The position numbers and the translations under genes were made by a program. From NCBI GenBank assembly GCA_027038175.1, contig JALVYB010000034.1, forward strand, positions 1-50,789: 50,789 nt of DNA, in the 5' to 3' direction. Source of the DNA: Caldifarciminota bacterium. GTDB taxonomy: Bacteria; Hydrothermota; Hydrothermia; UBA1063; CAJXJZ01. Numbering within the stretch: position 1 is the first letter of the stretch; each line of letters starts with the position of its first letter. The notes beneath the pieces are model-generated. The model worked only from the letters and a program-made list of their open reading frames with translations. It did not search any database and was not told the DNA's origin. This document shows positions 40,987 through 49,648 of the stretch, in pieces.

Positions 40987-41712
40987 TTATTTACCTATCT
41001 GCGTAATAGGAATATCGATGGAAAGGTCCTTTGCATAATCGTTCTTATCATTGTTCCAGTAGTAATGGTTGGCACCCATTACATGAATGTTGTATACCTC
41101 TGGTGTAAAGTCCATAACAAGCATTCCACCGTAAGCAGTTGCTACTCTGCTACCAAAGGAGTGAGAACCGTTCTCCTGGTCTTCCCACATGGTCTCATAA
41201 TCCACACTACCATAAACTCCAACGAAGATGGAATCCATATCGGTCATGGGTGATGCGGCTATATCAATGTAACCTGCACCACCTACTCTGCCCTGAACAC
41301 CAAGTCCATATCCTGCGATAACGGTTATAAAGACATCCCAATCCAGTAATCCGTCACCATTTCTTTCTGCGTGAATGTTACCCGAGCACTGGAGTCCGTA
41401 TACTGCATCTGGTATATTCACACCAAACTGGTTCAGGAGGTTATAAATATCCTGACAATTGAAATCATAATCAAAGCTCTTGCGAAGCACCTTGGCTTCC
41501 TCAATTCTATCTCTATACCTATTATAGTAAACGTTCAGAACCTTTGCTCCCACTTCCGGACTCACTGCAATGAATCCGTGAGCGGCAGCCTCAGGTCCGC
41601 TATAGAATTCTATTTTTGGCTGGGTTGATTCTGGCTCCGTTGGGGCTTCTGTTTTGCTACACCCAGCGACTACCAAACCCACTACTACCAGCAGGCCCAT
41701 TAATTTTTTCAT
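40987..41712 (-). CDS. Lipoprotein of unknown function
   Basis: A 241-residue lipoprotein. MKKLMGLLVVVGLVVAGC is a signal peptide with lipobox Cys18, followed by a flexible TEAPTEPESTQP linker. The rest has a helical part with Cys residues (NCQDIYNLLNQFG, LQCSG) and a Gly/Tyr-rich beta part (AGYGLGVQGRVGGAGYIDI). I do not recognise the family. AAAGGAGGT seven bases before the ATG at 41712 sets the start. The promoter is full consensus, so it may be an abundant envelope protein. It stands alone between terminator and tRNA genes. Confidence 0.8.
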   Translation of the reverse strand: MKKLMGLLVVVGLVVAGCSKTEAPTEPESTQPKIEFYSGPEAAAHGFIAVSPEVGAKVLNVYYNRYRDRIEEAKVLRKSFDYDFNCQDIYNLLNQFGVNIPDAVYGLQCSGNIHAERNGDGLLDWDVFITVIAGYGLGVQGRVGGAGYIDIAASPMTDMDSIFVGVYGSVDYETMWEDQENGSHSFGSRVATAYGGMLVMDFTPEVYNIHVMGANHYYWNNDKNDYAKDLSIDIPITQIGK

Positions 41713-41738
41713 AATACACCTCCTTTTTCTCGTCAAGA

Positions 41739-41767
41739 ATTATAGTATAGAGATAGCGATTTGTCAA
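41739..41767 (-). promoter_or_regulatory. Full-consensus sigma70 promoter of the lipoprotein gene
   Basis: Minus strand: TTGACA (41767-41762), a 17-bp spacer and TATAAT (41744-41739). Both hexamers match consensus exactly. Confidence 0.92.
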
Positions 41768-41934
41768 GATAGTTTGAATAAGGTAACCTTAAAGGGTGCT
41801 TATAATCACACAACTTACTGCGGCCCAGGACATTACAGCATCTAAAATCCAGAAATTATCCATCAAACAAATATATAAAGCGTGAGAATTACTGTTCAAA
41901 ATTTCGACAGAAGATGCCGGAATGTAATAAAAAA

Positions 41935-42008
41935 AGCGGGAGACGGGACTCGAACCCGCGACACCCAGCTTGGAAGGCTGGAACTCTACCAAACTGAGTT
42001 ACTCCCGC
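41935..42008 (-). tRNA. tRNA-Gly (anticodon TCC)
   Basis: A cloverleaf: acceptor GCGGGAG with CTCCCGC, anticodon stem CCAGC with GCTGG around CTTCCAA, and a GTTCGAG T-loop. Anticodon TCC gives glycine. The 3' CCA is not encoded. Seven T residues follow on the minus strand and may serve as a simple terminator of the tRNA transcript. Confidence 0.96.
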
Positions 42009-42015
42009 ATAAAGA

Positions 42016-42100
42016 TGGTGGAGGGGGCAGGATTCGAACCTGCGAAGGCTGAGCCACCAGATTTACAGTCTGGCCCCTTTGGCCGCTTGGGTACCCCTCC
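42016..42100 (-). tRNA. tRNA-Tyr (anticodon GTA)
   Basis: An 85-base class II tRNA with a long variable arm. Acceptor GGAGGGG pairs with CCCCTCC-like sequence and the anticodon loop CTGTAAA gives GTA. The CCA end is encoded (TCCACCA). GTA-type tRNA-Tyr is a substrate of the queuosine pathway, whose enzyme gene queG lies just upstream. Confidence 0.95.
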
Positions 42101-42108
42101 ATGTACCC

Positions 42109-42181
42109 AGCTGGCGGAGGGATTTGAACCCCCGACCTGGTGATTACAAATCACCTGCTCTGCCGACTGAGCTACGCCAGC
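42109..42181 (-). tRNA. tRNA-Thr (anticodon TGT)
   Basis: Acceptor GCTGGCG with CGCCAGC, anticodon stem GGTGA with TCACC around TTTGTAA, and a GTTCAAA T-loop. Anticodon TGT gives threonine. CCA is not encoded. It is the first of three tRNAs in the order Thr-Tyr-Gly, an order often found before tuf in bacteria; tuf is not here. Confidence 0.96.
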
Positions 42182-42202
42182 ATGTGAGTGTTGTAATAAT
42201 TT

Positions 42203-42230
42203 ATTATAACTTCCACGTTCAGTCAAGCAA
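42203..42230 (-). promoter_or_regulatory. Candidate promoter of the tRNA cluster
   Basis: Minus strand: TTGCTT (42230-42225), a 16-bp spacer and TATAAT (42208-42203), about 15 bases before tRNA-Thr. The -35 box lies in the last codons of queG. A second reading, TTGACT with 17 bp to TAAATT slightly downstream, is also possible. Confidence 0.5.
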
Positions 42231-43262
42231 GCCAAGTGCCCTGCATTGCTCCCGAATAAGTACACTCTTTGAGTATATGCATACTTTTTTCGCTTTATCT
42301 ATGAGCTTGTTATTTTCACTATTAGAAACGGCAATAAGCACATTTCTCATTATCGCATCGTATCCTGCTCTTTTTATAGGAGTTCCTTTAAACCTTTCCT
42401 GAAATTCATCTCTGCTCATTTCAAGGAGTTCAGAGAGTTCCAAATTTGCAAGGTCCCATCTTGCTTTTTCACCGAAAAATGGTTCTACGAGGTGTATCTT
42501 CCTATTATAGGGACACGCAATGGAACACTCATCGCACCCAAAGATTCTATTACCAAAATGACGTGCAAGTTGAGGTTTAATTACTTTGTCTCTGTTCTCA
42601 ATTGTGTGATAGGAAATGCATCTATTCAGGTCTATTTCAAATGGCGATAGTGCATTGGTGGGACAGGCATCAATGCAGAGGGTGCAGGCTCCACAGTTTT
42701 TTCGTAAAGGGGGATCAGGTTCAATCTCAAGATTCGTAAAAATCTCTCCCAGAAATAGGAGACCCCCTAATTCTGGATTTATAAGAAAATTGTTTTTACC
42801 AATAAAACCAAGTCCGGCTTTTTTAGCAAAATACCTTTCAAGTACAGGGGCTGAATCAACGAAAATACGTGATTTAATATCTTTTCCTATGCTCTCAATA
42901 AACTTTACAACCTCTTTTAACTTTTTCTTGATTACTCTGTGATAGTCCCTTCTCAGAGCATAAGTTGAAATAAAGGCCTGCGTTTTGTCTACTTTTCTCC
43001 CTATAAGTTTATCATTATAAGAAACACCAAAAACAATTATGCTTTTTACGCCTTCAAGTAAATAATCCGGATTAAAACGTGCATAAATACGTTGTTTTTC
43101 TTCTAAATACCACAGGTTAGCATGCTTTTTTTCATGAATCCATTTTAAATACCTTTTTCTGGTTGCCTCATCCACAGCCGGGTCTGTAAAACCAACAAGG
43201 TGGAAGCCTATAGAGAGTGAGAACTCCCTTATTAAATCTTTAAGATGATGTGACCCCTTCAA
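42219..43262 (-). CDS. queG: Epoxyqueuosine reductase
   Basis: A 347-residue QueG, the cobalamin and Fe-S enzyme that reduces epoxyqueuosine to queuosine in tRNAs with GUN anticodons. Two 4Fe-4S motifs are complete: CGACTLCIDACP and CDECSIACP. The preceding VDSAPVLERYFAKKAGLGFI with the catalytic Asp, then GKNNFLINPELGG, is the usual core, and a HEAT-like C-terminal part follows. The start is a TTG that overlaps ymdB by 23 bases; no better start is near. Its stop lies 38 bases before tRNA-Thr. Confidence 0.95.
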   Translation of the reverse strand: MKGSHHLKDLIREFSLSIGFHLVGFTDPAVDEATRKRYLKWIHEKKHANLWYLEEKQRIYARFNPDYLLEGVKSIIVFGVSYNDKLIGRKVDKTQAFISTYALRRDYHRVIKKKLKEVVKFIESIGKDIKSRIFVDSAPVLERYFAKKAGLGFIGKNNFLINPELGGLLFLGEIFTNLEIEPDPPLRKNCGACTLCIDACPTNALSPFEIDLNRCISYHTIENRDKVIKPQLARHFGNRIFGCDECSIACPYNRKIHLVEPFFGEKARWDLANLELSELLEMSRDEFQERFKGTPIKRAGYDAIMRNVLIAVSNSENNKLIDKAKKVCIYSKSVLIREQCRALGLLD

Positions 43263-44028
43263 CTTTGAGATTTATTTTTTCTATGCCTTCTGCGTAACCT
43301 GTGCTTTCATCTATTTCTATTAAAACACCATTGAACCCGGGATTTCTTTCCTCCGGCTGGAATCTTACAGGTATTCTGTCCACCATTTTCTTAATAAAAA
43401 GTTCTCTTTTTACGCCTATAACACCGCTCTGTCCGCCGGTCATACCGGCGTCTGTAATGTAGGCTGTTCCATCTTCTATTCTTTCGTCGTTTGTCTGCAC
43501 GTGGGTATGGGTACCAATTATTGCAGAAAATCTTCCCTTAAACATGTAAAAATAAGACAACTTTTCTGCTGTTGCCTCAGCGTGTAAATCCACAATTTTC
43601 ACCGGGATGTCATTAATTTCATGTAATATATCAAATGTAGCATAAAAAGGTGATTCATAAGGTCCCATAAAGACCTGACCTATAAGATTAATAACTGCAA
43701 TTTTAATTCCTTCCCTTTCGTATAAATTCCACCCTTTTCCAGGGTATTCCCTTGCAATATTAATGGGAACCAGAACTCTCTCACAGTTTTTTATAAAGTC
43801 CAATCCCTCACTTCTGTGAAAAGAATGGTTGCCTCCTGTCAGCACATCAACTCCCGCATCAAACATTTCCTTTGCTGTTTTTTCAGTAATTCCGGCTCCA
43901 TTTGCAAGATTCTCGCCATTGGCTATAACAAAATCAACACTTTCTCTTTTAACTAAATCGGGGAGAAGGTCCTTTATAACCTTTCTCCCCGGTTTTCCAA
44001 CTATATCGCCTATGAAAAGTACTCTCAC
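43240..44028 (-). CDS. YmdB-family metallophosphoesterase
   Basis: A 262-residue phosphodiesterase of the TIGR00282/YmdB type. Metal motifs: GDIVGKPGR at the start, NGENLANGAG, TGGNHSF, and GTHTHVQTNDERI with DAGMTGG. In Bacillus YmdB acts on 2',3'-cyclic nucleotides and affects motility and biofilm choice. It is directly downstream of rny, the common pairing, and overlaps it by four bases. Confidence 0.93.
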   Translation of the reverse strand: MRVLFIGDIVGKPGRKVIKDLLPDLVKRESVDFVIANGENLANGAGITEKTAKEMFDAGVDVLTGGNHSFHRSEGLDFIKNCERVLVPINIAREYPGKGWNLYEREGIKIAVINLIGQVFMGPYESPFYATFDILHEINDIPVKIVDLHAEATAEKLSYFYMFKGRFSAIIGTHTHVQTNDERIEDGTAYITDAGMTGGQSGVIGVKRELFIKKMVDRIPVRFQPEERNPGFNGVLIEIDESTGYAEGIEKINLKVEGVTSS

Positions 44029-45584
44029 TTTGCGTATTCCACTGCCCTTGTTTCCCTGATAACAGTGACTTTGATCTGACCAGGATACTCAAGTTTCTCC
44101 TCTATCTGCTCTGCTATTTTTCTTGCAAGATCAAAAGCCTCTATGTCATTTACCTTATCCGCCTCCACCATAACCCTTATTTCCCTACCTGCCTGGAGTG
44201 CGTATGCCTTCTCCACACCAGGGAAACTGTGTGCTATCTCCTCAAGTGTTTCTATCCTTTTAATATATGCTTCAACACTTTCTCGTCTTGCTCCTGGTCT
44301 TGCACCTGATATAGCATCTGCAGTTGCCACTAATATGGCATTAACAGAACGTGGATCCTCGTCTCCGTGATGAGCTGCTATGGAGTTTACAACAAGGTCA
44401 TTCTCCCCATACTTTTTGGCTATCTGTGCTCCTATGACGGCATGAGGCCCTTCATAATCTGGTTCTGCAACCTTCCCTATATCGTGTAAGAGGCCTGCCC
44501 TTTTAGCAAATTCAACCGGAAGATTGAGTTCTCCAGCCATTACTCCTGCTATATATGCCACCTCTTTGGAATGCTGCAAGAGATTCTGTCCATAAGAATA
44601 TCTGAACTTCATTTTACCTATATACTTGAGTATTTCAGGGTGAAATCCTGAAAGTCCGAGCTCCAGTGCTGTCTCTTCTCCTACCATACGGAGATACTGC
44701 TCAAATTCTTCCTCCACCTTTTTATAAACTTCCTCAATTCTCGCAGGATGAATTCTCCCATCTTTTACGAGCCGTTCAAGTGCAAGTCTTGCCTTTTCTC
44801 TCAGTTCTGGATTATGAGATGAGAGTGTAACTGCTTCAGGGGTATCATCAATTATAACCTCAACCCCGGTTACATTCTCAAATGTCTTTATGTTTCTCCC
44901 TTCGCGTCCAATAATTCTTCCCTTGAGGTCATCTGATGGAATTGACACCACTGTTACAGTGAGGTCCTGCGCAAGGGGAAGGGCACAACGCTGTATTGCA
45001 TCAGCCACAATTTTCTGTGCCTCTTTTTCTGCCTTTTGTTTTGCCTCCTCCCTTATTCTATATACGAGTTGTGAAGCCTCGTACCTTGCCTGCTGCTCAA
45101 GATTTCTCAAAAGCTCTGCTTTGGCCTCTTCCCTTGTCAGCCTCGCAACCTCTTCAAGTTTCTTTGCCTGCTCCTCAATGAGCTGGTCCAGTCTCTGCTC
45201 CTTTGCATCAAGACTCCTCTCTCTGTCAAAGAGTTCCTGTTCCTTTTTCTTGAGTTCCCTTTCCTTTCGGGTAAGTTGGTCGGCTCTTTTTTCCAGTATG
45301 AGACTTTTTTCTTCTAACTTTCTCCTTTCCCTATCAAGATTTCGTCTTTCTTCCTGGGATTCCCTCTCAAACCTTTTCTTCTCTTTAAGATAGTAGTCTT
45401 TAGCCTGTATTTCAGCCTCTTTCTTTATTGTTTGAGCCTCTCTGCGAGCCTCTTCGAGTATCTTTTCTCTTGTGCCATATGCCTCTTCAATCTCTTTCTT
45501 ATAGGAAAATTTAAAATAAAGAATAGAGACAGCAAAACCTATTGCACCACCTACGATTATTCCAACTAACAAAGCACCCCACAT
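44025..45584 (-). CDS. rny: Ribonuclease Y
   Basis: A 519-residue endoribonuclease that starts mRNA decay at the membrane. Domains: an N-terminal helix (about 4-23, LVGIIVGGAIGFAVSILYF), a long coiled coil rich in Glu, Lys and Arg (about 30-200), a KH domain (GRIIGREGRNIKTFE), and the HD domain (AGLLHDIGKVAEPDYEGPHA, then AAHHGDEDP). Length and layout are normal. Three bases separate it from the upstream rarA gene. Confidence 0.98.
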   Translation of the reverse strand: MWGALLVGIIVGGAIGFAVSILYFKFSYKKEIEEAYGTREKILEEARREAQTIKKEAEIQAKDYYLKEKKRFERESQEERRNLDRERRKLEEKSLILEKRADQLTRKERELKKKEQELFDRERSLDAKEQRLDQLIEEQAKKLEEVARLTREEAKAELLRNLEQQARYEASQLVYRIREEAKQKAEKEAQKIVADAIQRCALPLAQDLTVTVVSIPSDDLKGRIIGREGRNIKTFENVTGVEVIIDDTPEAVTLSSHNPELREKARLALERLVKDGRIHPARIEEVYKKVEEEFEQYLRMVGEETALELGLSGFHPEILKYIGKMKFRYSYGQNLLQHSKEVAYIAGVMAGELNLPVEFAKRAGLLHDIGKVAEPDYEGPHAVIGAQIAKKYGENDLVVNSIAAHHGDEDPRSVNAILVATADAISGARPGARRESVEAYIKRIETLEEIAHSFPGVEKAYALQAGREIRVMVEADKVNDIEAFDLARKIAEQIEEKLEYPGQIKVTVIRETRAVEYAK

Positions 45585-45587
45585 TTT

Positions 45588-46787
45588 CTATACCTCCTTG
45601 CCTCGTATTTTACCTCTGAGTTTTTCGGATATATATTTCTGCCTCTGCGCCTGCTTCTCGTTTTTATGCGGATTTATATACTTTCCCTCCCTTCTTGCTC
45701 CATGACGGAGGAATGGAGGGACATCCTCCTTTTCTCCGCTATCGAGTATCTTCTCGACCCTTCTAAGATACGAGAGCGCATCATTTGATTTTTTCTGTAA
45801 AGCGAGATACTGAGCGAGCATGCTCATTATTATTTTGCCCTCTTCTTCGCCCGCTCTCTCGAATGCTTCCCCTCCTGCAAGTGTAACCGCAATGGCAAGA
45901 GGATTGGCAAGCCCCACATCCTCTGCCGCGAAAATGAGCATTCTTCTTATTATATACCTTGGATCTGCCCCACCTTTTAAAAGCCTCATCATATAGTACA
46001 TTGATGCCTCTCTGTCTCCAACACGCATGGATTTTATAAAAGCAGAAACGTTATCGTAAAATTCATCATCTGACATAGCATGACTCCTTATCCCTATCTG
46101 CTCAAGGTCATGCCATGTGATTTTTACAGGTGGTTTTTTGTTTAGCGTAAGGACCTCAAGATATCCAAGCGCTCTCCTCGCATCTCCATCACTTAAAATT
46201 GCGATTTGCTTTAAAATCTCCTCCCCTACTTCCACATCCAGAAAACCAAGCCCTTTATCTTTATCCGCTATGGCATCTTTAAGTATATCAACAATATCTT
46301 CAGTTTTCAATTTTTTAAACTCTAAGGGGAGTACACGAGAAAGAAGCGCCCTGGAAAGGGTGTAAAACGGATTTGATGAAGTTATTCCAATAAGATATAT
46401 TTCGCCTGTTTCAAGATAGGGAAGTAAAAACTCCTGTTGTAATCTGTTAAGCCTGTGTATTTCATCAAGAATTAGAACAGTATTTCCCGGATTGTTTTTT
46501 ACTATACCGAGAACAGTTTTTTTCCATTCACCCTGGTGTAACGTACAGGCATTCACTTTTACATGGGGCAAACCAAGGGTTTTACTTATAAGTTTTGCGA
46601 CCTGAGTTTTACCTGTACCAGGAGGACCATAAAAAAGGAGATTTAGAGGTTTTCTGGCCTCTAAAACTCTCCTTAAAACGCCATCTTCTCCAAATAAATG
46701 CTCCTGTCCACGAACGTCCTCAATGCTCTCTGGTATAAACCTATCCGAAAGAGGAACGTATCTCTTTCCAAAAGTATTAAAAACCAA
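45588..46787 (-). CDS. rarA: Replication-associated recombination protein A (AAA ATPase)
   Basis: A 399-residue clamp-loader-like ATPase that acts at stalled forks. Marks: RPxxxDEVxGQ-like FIPESIEDVRGQEHL, Walker A GPPGTGKT, Walker B LILDEIHRLN, sensor GITSSNPFYTLSRALLSR and the C-terminal MgsA-type domain (GGADPRYIIRRMLIFAAEDVG). Start is a TTG at 46787, giving VFNTFGKRYVPLSDRF; a G-rich Shine-Dalgarno lies about 12 bases upstream. Confidence 0.93.
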   Translation of the reverse strand: MVFNTFGKRYVPLSDRFIPESIEDVRGQEHLFGEDGVLRRVLEARKPLNLLFYGPPGTGKTQVAKLISKTLGLPHVKVNACTLHQGEWKKTVLGIVKNNPGNTVLILDEIHRLNRLQQEFLLPYLETGEIYLIGITSSNPFYTLSRALLSRVLPLEFKKLKTEDIVDILKDAIADKDKGLGFLDVEVGEEILKQIAILSDGDARRALGYLEVLTLNKKPPVKITWHDLEQIGIRSHAMSDDEFYDNVSAFIKSMRVGDREASMYYMMRLLKGGADPRYIIRRMLIFAAEDVGLANPLAIAVTLAGGEAFERAGEEEGKIIMSMLAQYLALQKKSNDALSYLRRVEKILDSGEKEDVPPFLRHGARREGKYINPHKNEKQAQRQKYISEKLRGKIRGKEV

Positions 46788-46815
46788 TTTATTTTCCCCC
46801 CTTTATACACAAATA

Positions 46816-47112
46816 TCATAAACTCTCCCTGAGTTTTTTGATTTCTTCCATTAATTTCTTTATTCTCACCTGCTCTCGCTTATAGTTTCGTTTGAGTTTA
46901 AAATAATCAAACGCCACATCATAAACAGTTAAAGCAAGTGCTTTTTCTGGCTGATTCTTTAAAAAAGAATGCCTGAAGTATTTGTCACTCACATATTCTT
47001 CAACTTCATCCATTAAAGCCTTTTCTTCTTCTGTAACCGGGACTACCGTAACATGAAACATCTTAAAAAGAGGCCATTTCTCAAACTCGTGTCTTTTATC
47101 CTTTCCTGCCAT
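46816..47112 (-). CDS. ZapA-like cell division protein
   Basis: A 98-residue protein. A short beta hairpin (FHVTVVPVTEEEK) is followed by a helix (MDEVEEYVSDKYFR) and a long coiled coil to the end (YFKLKRNYKREQVRIKKLME). This is the ZapA layout, a tetramer that bundles FtsZ filaments. Position supports it: zapA often follows pheT in bacteria. Similarity is weak, so an unrelated coiled-coil protein is possible. I start at ATG 47112; a TTG two codons earlier is equally well placed for the Shine-Dalgarno. Confidence 0.55.
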   Translation of the reverse strand: MAGKDKRHEFEKWPLFKMFHVTVVPVTEEEKALMDEVEEYVSDKYFRHSFLKNQPEKALALTVYDVAFDYFKLKRNYKREQVRIKKLMEEIKKLRESL

Positions 47113-47323
47113 TTTCAAGCTCTCTCACCATCCACTGTATATTTTTAAGTTTTTTATCCAGTTCGTCAAGCAATGCCTCAAGTTCTCCCATTTTACTCTC
47201 AAGTTCACGATTCACTCTCATAAGTTCGTCATTATGTTTTTTCAGACGCACAAAATCCTCCATAAATCCTCTGAGTTCATCCTCAAATTCATCAAATATA
47301 TCAGGCTCTTTGCTCATATCCAT
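47096..47323 (-). CDS. Small coiled-coil protein, possible ZapB-like partner
   Basis: A 75-residue acidic protein that is almost entirely coiled coil (EFEDELRGFMEDFVRLKKHN and on, then ELESKMGELEALLDELDKKL). It has no enzyme motif. It lies between pheT and the ZapA-like gene and overlaps both (by 23 and about 17 bases). Small coiled-coil proteins beside zapA are often cell-division helpers; that role is inferred from place and form only. Confidence 0.55.
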   Translation of the reverse strand: MDMSKEPDIFDEFEDELRGFMEDFVRLKKHNDELMRVNRELESKMGELEALLDELDKKLKNIQWMVRELENGRKG

Positions 47324-49646
47324 GTTGTTTTAGAACCTGGAGAATTCTATTTACATACTCGTCTACGGTGCTACTTTCCAGAGTTCCCTCAAAAGAGGTA
47401 AATTGAAGGGAAAGGGTAAAACTTACCTTATCTCCAAGCACCTTACTATCTTCAAATACATCAACAACTTCTACTTTCTCAAGTTCCTTAATACCCGCAT
47501 CAAGGACATACTTTATTATATCCCCTGCTCTGGTACCTTTTGGAACAAGTATAGATACATCTCTCCGCACAGAGGGGAATCTGGAAAAATCACTGAATTT
47601 TATTAGAGGTAATTTTAGTCCTTCCAGATCGAGTTCCAGTACAAAGAGCGGCACCTTTACCTCAAAATGCTTTCTTACAAGAGGAGAAATTTCGCCAATA
47701 ATCCCCACTTTCCTTCCGTTGTTCAATATATCCACTGAGAAAAGAAATCCCGGTAAACTCTTCTCACTTTCAACAAGGGTAAACTTCATATTCAGGAACT
47801 CAGATAGACCATCAAGCACACCCTTAACATCATAAAAATCAAACTTCCTGTTCTTTTTATACCACTGCCTTGAGGTAAATCCACCTGCGAATACTGCAAG
47901 TCGCATGGGTTCTTTAAACGGTGTATCTTTACCTTTCTCCCCAATAAATACCCTTCCAATTTCAAAAAGTTTTACATCCTCATTTCCATATCGGATATTA
48001 AGGGAACCTGCCCTCAATAGACCAGGAATGAGCGACGTTCTCATAACAGCCATATCAGGTGATAGGGGATTTGCTATCTCAATTGGTGAGGCCTCAGAAA
48101 ACCATTCGTGTTCCCGCTTTGATATAAATTCAACACTCTTTATTTCAAAGAAACCGCCGGGTAACAAATATTCCCTGAGGTAGTAAGAAAAATCAAGCGG
48201 AAGGTCCCCAGGATGATTATCTGGAATATGTATATGTTCAGAAACCCCATCAAAACCGTTAATTCTCAAATATTCTTCCGCTATATCCGCTTCACCTTCT
48301 ATATCTCTTCTCCTTGATGGAACATGAACCCTGTATTCTGTAGAATCCAGTTTCTCATACGAGAAATTCAACCTCTCTAAAAGGTCTTCCAGTTCTCTGT
48401 TTTCCAATTTTATCCCGATTAGCCCTGATACCCTTTCAGTACGTACAGTGATTTTTCTCTCACCCAACCCTTCAACTCTGACATCCACAAGTTTTGAAAT
48501 TTTTCCCCCTGCAAGTTCCTGGATAAGACGTGCGGCTCTACTGGATGCCATAGGAGGAATGCAGTAATCCGCACCTTTCATAAAACGTATACTCGATTCT
48601 GTTCTGAGTCCGTACTTAAAAACGCTTTTTGCTACCACTCTGGGATCAAAATAGGCGCTTTCAAGGAAAATTGAAGTGGTTGTATTCTGAACAGAAGATT
48701 CCTCACCTCCTATGATACCGGCAATTGCCACGGGACTGTTTGAATCTGCTATCACAAGGGTATCCTTTGCCAGAGTATACTCCTTCCCGTCAAGTGCAAG
48801 GATTTTTTCCCCATCTCTCGCCCCTCTCACTATGATCTGGTCAATTTTATCCAGATCAAAGGCATGAAGAGGATGTCCAAGTTCCAAAAGAACGTAATTG
48901 GTCACATCAACAACGTTAGAAATGGGCCTTATACCTGAAAGATAGAGTTTCCTTCTCATCCATAGAGGTGATTTTGCGACCCTTATACCCGAGATAACTC
49001 GTCCTGTATACCTCGGACACCCCGTTGAATCCTCTATTTTAATAGAAGGAACGTTTATATTCGGGTCCTCTTCAACTCCATAGGGTGGGATATGAACTTT
49101 TTCCCGATAAAAAGCACCCAATTCTGCTGCTATTCCAAGATACCCCAACAAATCCGGCCTATTTGGAGTAATATAAAGGTCATAGAGATAATCATCAAGT
49201 CCAAGGTACTCAACAGGACTTGTATCCAGGTCTACATTTTCAGGGAAAAATACTGTCTCTGATTTGTCTTCCAGACCGAGGTCTTCAAGAGAAACAATGT
49301 TACCTTCAGATACGACTCCTTTTACGTCTTTCTTACCGACTATGCCACTTGCGAGCTTCGTTCCTGATGTTGCCACAAACACAAACTTTCCCCTCTCAAG
49401 TCCCTCTGAACCAGAGACACATTTAAGACTTCCATCCTTAAGTTTAAGACCCACTATTTTATAGTGGGGGTCTGAAGGATGTTCTTCCACAGACTCAATC
49501 AGGGCAGTTTTAAGTCCTGAAAGCCCCTCTTTTAAATTGCGTGACTCTTCAACCTCCATACCCAGATGGGTGAAAACCTCTACAAGGTCCTCAGGGGAGT
49601 CTTTTATGTCTATATACTCTCTCAGCCAGTTATAAAGAACCTTCAT
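47301..49646 (-). CDS. pheT: Phenylalanyl-tRNA synthetase beta subunit
   Basis: A 781-residue PheT that with PheS charges tRNA-Phe. The start MKVLYNWLREYID, a tRNA-binding OB-like domain (about 40-150), the B3/B4 editing domain (TPNRPDLLGYLGIAAEL, later VVDVTNYVLLELGHPLHAFD), the B5 domain, and the C-terminal anticodon-binding ferredoxin-like domain (FSRFPSVRRDVSILVPKGT) are all present. Length is normal. Confidence 0.98.
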   Translation of the reverse strand: MKVLYNWLREYIDIKDSPEDLVEVFTHLGMEVEESRNLKEGLSGLKTALIESVEEHPSDPHYKIVGLKLKDGSLKCVSGSEGLERGKFVFVATSGTKLASGIVGKKDVKGVVSEGNIVSLEDLGLEDKSETVFFPENVDLDTSPVEYLGLDDYLYDLYITPNRPDLLGYLGIAAELGAFYREKVHIPPYGVEEDPNINVPSIKIEDSTGCPRYTGRVISGIRVAKSPLWMRRKLYLSGIRPISNVVDVTNYVLLELGHPLHAFDLDKIDQIIVRGARDGEKILALDGKEYTLAKDTLVIADSNSPVAIAGIIGGEESSVQNTTTSIFLESAYFDPRVVAKSVFKYGLRTESSIRFMKGADYCIPPMASSRAARLIQELAGGKISKLVDVRVEGLGERKITVRTERVSGLIGIKLENRELEDLLERLNFSYEKLDSTEYRVHVPSRRRDIEGEADIAEEYLRINGFDGVSEHIHIPDNHPGDLPLDFSYYLREYLLPGGFFEIKSVEFISKREHEWFSEASPIEIANPLSPDMAVMRTSLIPGLLRAGSLNIRYGNEDVKLFEIGRVFIGEKGKDTPFKEPMRLAVFAGGFTSRQWYKKNRKFDFYDVKGVLDGLSEFLNMKFTLVESEKSLPGFLFSVDILNNGRKVGIIGEISPLVRKHFEVKVPLFVLELDLEGLKLPLIKFSDFSRFPSVRRDVSILVPKGTRAGDIIKYVLDAGIKELEKVEVVDVFEDSKVLGDKVSFTLSLQFTSFEGTLESSTVDEYVNRILQVLKQHGYEQRA

Positions 49647-49648
49647 GG

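Noticed and set aside
41779-41789. Palindrome AAGGT-A-ACCTT upstream of the lipoprotein promoter
   Set aside because: It is a single 11-bp match with no second copy in the window and is only 12 bp upstream of a consensus promoter; too little to call an operator.
42079-42402. Plus-strand open frame of 107 codons across the tRNA genes
   Set aside because: It is antisense to tRNA-Tyr, tRNA-Thr and the end of queG.
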